Positions 6,285-8,428 of a stretch of DNA of 8,428 nt are shown in pieces. The stretch's first letter is position 1; the number at the start of each line of letters is the position of its first letter. The notes under the pieces are model-generated. The model did no database searches, was not told the DNA's origin, and worked only from the letters and a program-made list of their open reading frames with translations. The position numbers and the translations under genes are program-made. Origin of the DNA: Bacteroidales bacterium (lineage in GTDB: Bacteria; Bacteroidota; Bacteroidia; Bacteroidales; Azobacteroidaceae). The DNA lies in contig JAJBTS010000102.1 in NCBI GenBank assembly GCA_020860885.1, forward strand, positions 1,540-9,967, read 5' to 3'.

Positions 6285-7569
6285 ATATTCTATCAGGCTC
6301 TTATTAAATATTATATTAGTTATCCTGTTTTCAGGCTTAACTCTTTACTTTTTTATTTTCAAATTTTATTGGATTAACTTTGTGTTTTTGTGTTTCACTA
6401 TCTGGTTGGTTTATCGGTTGGTAAGTTTTCAATCACGAAATGTGAAGGACATGAAACGTCTGATAAATGCCATTCAATTTTCGGAATTTAATATTTCCTT
6501 CGATAGTTATAAAGACAAAGGATTAAGTCCGGAACTTCTTTTTGACATGCAGAAAGCAATTCAAAAATTTAACTCGAAACTCACCCGGACAGAGGCTGAG
6601 CAAAATTTTTATAATTCATTACTGAACCGGATAGACTTCGGCATCCTGGTAATAGATAAAAACGGAAAGATAACCTGGATCAATAAGGCTGCATTGGACA
6701 TTTTCCAGAAACCTCAGCCCCGTAAAATAGAAGATTTGGAAAAAGTAGCCGAACATTTACCGAAAACACTGATGGAACTTGTTCCCCGTGAAACGAAAAC
6801 AATTAAAATAGAACAAAACAACGCCATTTTGCATTTAGCTGTTACTGTCATCTATTTTACCTTGGAAGGTAAACAATTAAAACTATTTAGTATCAAAAAT
6901 ATACAAACCGTTTTAGAAGAAAGTGAAAGTGAAGCATGGAAAAAACTTATCCGGGTACTGACTCATGAAATAATGAACTCTATCACTCCTATCATTTCAT
7001 TGTCGGATACATTTGCCGAACCCGATGAAGAAAATAAAGAAATGCTGAGTCAGGCTATGAAAACGATTCACAGACGAAGTAAAGGACTGGTCGACTTTGT
7101 ACAAAATTATCAGAAACTATCAAAGATTCCTCTTCCTGAAATTAATTCTTTTTCTGCCAAAGAACTTATGGAAGATATTACCCGTTTATTACAGGCTGAC
7201 GGATTGTCATTTACTTACAGGATAAATCCTAACGATCTAGCATTATCAGCAGACAGAAGCCAGATTGAACAAGTTATGATTAACCTGATTAAGAACGCCC
7301 ACGAGGCTTCTTCTTTCAATATGAATCCGGAAGTAACAGTAGATATTTTCCTAAACGAATACCACAAAGCTATCATTCATGTAAAGGACAATGGAGAGGG
7401 AATCTTACCCGAAGTTCTGGATAAAATATTCGTTCCGTTCTTCACTACTAAAACAAAAGGCTCGGGGATAGGATTAAGTATATGCCGACAAATAATAAAT
7501 CTTCACGGAGGAAGTATTACAGTACAATCAGAACCCGGTAAAGGAAGTTGTTTTAGTATTTATCTATAG
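6277..7569 (+). CDS. Membrane histidine kinase with PAS domain, partner of the sigma-54 regulator
   Basis: Sensor kinase of 430 residues. Its ATG overlaps the regulator's stop by 8 bases (ATGAGTAA), implying translational coupling and a cognate pair. Two membrane helices, about 6-28 and 32-50, are joined by only a few residues, so there is no extracytoplasmic sensor domain. A linker helix region runs to about 110. A PAS domain follows, about 110-210 (ILVIDKNGKITWINKAALDIF). The H-box is RVLTHEIMNSITPI with phospho-acceptor H230. The ATPase domain shows the N-box NLIKNAHEA (336-344), G1 box DNGEGI (371-376), F-box FVPFFTTK and G2 box GSGIGL (395-400). All catalytic boxes are intact. The arrangement resembles NtrB/NtrY-like kinases of Bacteroidota. 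Its small membrane sensor recalls intramembrane-sensing kinases that work with ABC transporters; that functional link is inference. Confidence 0.95.
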   Translation: MSKYSIRLLLNIILVILFSGLTLYFFIFKFYWINFVFLCFTIWLVYRLVSFQSRNVKDMKRLINAIQFSEFNISFDSYKDKGLSPELLFDMQKAIQKFNSKLTRTEAEQNFYNSLLNRIDFGILVIDKNGKITWINKAALDIFQKPQPRKIEDLEKVAEHLPKTLMELVPRETKTIKIEQNNAILHLAVTVIYFTLEGKQLKLFSIKNIQTVLEESESEAWKKLIRVLTHEIMNSITPIISLSDTFAEPDEENKEMLSQAMKTIHRRSKGLVDFVQNYQKLSKIPLPEINSFSAKELMEDITRLLQADGLSFTYRINPNDLALSADRSQIEQVMINLIKNAHEASSFNMNPEVTVDIFLNEYHKAIIHVKDNGEGILPEVLDKIFVPFFTTKTKGSGIGLSICRQIINLHGGSITVQSEPGKGSCFSIYL

Positions 7570-7579
7570 CATCCAGTTA

Positions 7580-8320
7580 TCAGAAATTAACTTCTATTCC
7601 TAAAGAGATATAGTGGAATGCAGCCATAGTATACACCTGATCTGAGTCTGATCCTCCTTCCAGCAATCTGTAACCCAGCATACCTGATATTAAAGGAGAA
7701 AACCTGTATTTGCCTCCTACAAAAATATCTTCTGCTCGGCCTACTTTTATTGCAAATGCATCTCCATAAGAAAGTAGACTTAAACGTTCCAGTACTTTCC
7801 ATTCAATATAATACGACAGTAAGGGAGCCACCCCAACATTATCAAATTTTGTTTTCTTCTCTTCATCTTCAAAGGAAATAAATGCATCCCTGAGAAGAAT
7901 AGTAGCTCCCATCTCGAAATTAAAGTCCTGATTTTCTACAATACGATATCTGTACCCCAAACGATATGTATTAAAACGATAAACAGCTTCTATATTATTT
8001 CCTGCATTAAATAATACATTATTATACAAAATATCCTGGTTAGCTTTACCTTCGAATTTATCCTGAAGTAAAGCTACCGTTGCTATGGCGTGATGACGGT
8101 TGTAACTCCATTCCAGTTCGAACCGTGGTGAAAAGAGAGCATCGCTTTTTCTTTTAAAATCATTATTTAAAGGGATCCGGGTTCCCTCTCCATTAGGTCT
8201 TTCTACGGTATTTCTACCTCCAAAAGCTATTTGTGGCATCACACGAAGTTGCCATGTGGATTGAGCATATATTTCAAGACCCGATAAAGTAACTAAAAGA
8301 ATTAAAAAATAAAATCGCAT
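7580..8320 (-). CDS. Putative outer-membrane beta-barrel protein of unknown function
   Basis: I do not recognise the family with confidence. The 246-residue product has a clear signal peptide (MRFYFLILLVTLSGLEIYA, likely cut before Gln20). The rest is made of alternating short strands rich in aromatic residues, such as FSPRFELEWSY, NIEAVYRFNTYRLGYRYRI, FNFEMGATILLR and APLLSYYIEWKVL. It ends in a terminal phenylalanine after ISLGIEVNF, the usual signature of an outer-membrane barrel inserted by BamA. Strand count suggests a small barrel of perhaps 8-12 strands. No catalytic motif was identified. The gene converges on the kinase gene with 10 bases between the stops and no visible terminator, so overlapping 3' ends or antisense read-through are likely. 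Nothing in the sequence ties it to the transport operon. Confidence 0.75.
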   Translation of the reverse strand: MRFYFLILLVTLSGLEIYAQSTWQLRVMPQIAFGGRNTVERPNGEGTRIPLNNDFKRKSDALFSPRFELEWSYNRHHAIATVALLQDKFEGKANQDILYNNVLFNAGNNIEAVYRFNTYRLGYRYRIVENQDFNFEMGATILLRDAFISFEDEEKKTKFDNVGVAPLLSYYIEWKVLERLSLLSYGDAFAIKVGRAEDIFVGGKYRFSPLISGMLGYRLLEGGSDSDQVYTMAAFHYISLGIEVNF

Positions 8321-8428
8321 ATTACCGTCTTTTTAGTTAAAAAATAATTTGATTTCTAAAATGTATTTACCTATCAATACCTTTCTTTTGTAACACTGAT
8401 AAAAGGTACATTGTTCAGAAAGAGGTAT
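8321..8428 (-). other. AT-rich region upstream of the outer-membrane protein gene
   Basis: This 108-bp stretch at the window edge presumably carries the promoter of the leftward barrel-protein gene. I looked for the Bacteroidota -33/-7 pair and for a -24/-12 element and found no convincing match at the right spacing. None of the dyads found at 4820-4854 recurs here. The preferred start codon at 8320 is the first ATG followed by a signal peptide. Confidence 0.3.

Noticed and set aside
7587..7802. Second minus-strand open frame overlapping the barrel-protein gene
   Set aside because: It sits in another frame of a gene with a signal peptide and barrel-like strands, and its Arg/Cys-rich product looks non-coding.
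8387..8413. Rightward promoter TTTG ... TACATTG near the window edge
   Set aside because: The -7 match is incomplete and the spacer is 16 bases instead of about 19-21.

Overview
The window looks like chromosomal DNA of a member of the Bacteroidota, most likely Bacteroidales. It is AT-rich and lacks clear Shine-Dalgarno sites. A Bacteroides-type promoter (-33 CTTG, -7 TATCTTTG) precedes the regulator gene, and every protein has a Bacteroidota character. No RNA genes, insertion sequences, phage genes or CRISPR arrays were seen.

Layout: Three genes run leftwards from a divergent control region. They encode a TolC-type outer-membrane channel (4700-3219), a membrane-anchored HlyD/MacA-type adaptor (3208-1958) and a MacB/FtsX-type ABC permease (1869-40). 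The permease frame stops before its expected C-terminal membrane domain, 39 bases from the window edge. No ABC ATPase is in view; one may lie beyond the left edge. Running rightwards from the same region are an NtrC-type sigma-54 response regulator (4923-6284) and, overlapping it by 8 bases, a PAS-containing histidine kinase (6277-7569). A convergent gene (8320-7580) encodes a secreted, probably outer-membrane beta-barrel protein of unknown function. Bases 8321-8428 hold only its AT-rich upstream region.

How it may work: The 222-bp divergent region between tolC and the regulator holds a readable control circuit. A sigma-54-like -24/-12 element faces the transport operon. Two 14-bp dyads exactly 21 bp apart lie about 90 and 110 bp upstream of the predicted start, the usual enhancer position for NtrC-type activators. 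The nearer-to-regulator dyad abuts the -33 box of the regulator's own promoter. The simplest model is that the kinase phosphorylates the regulator, which binds both dyads, activates the tripartite transport operon through RNA polymerase-sigma-54 and represses its own gene. The kinase has almost no extracytoplasmic loop, so the signal may be membrane stress or the transporter itself. Other unexplained signals are a perfect 17-bp palindrome touching the -24 box and a perfect 10-bp inverted repeat between the adaptor and permease genes.

The protein families are well known. The circuit, the early permease stop and the intercistronic hairpin are the parts most worth a second look.
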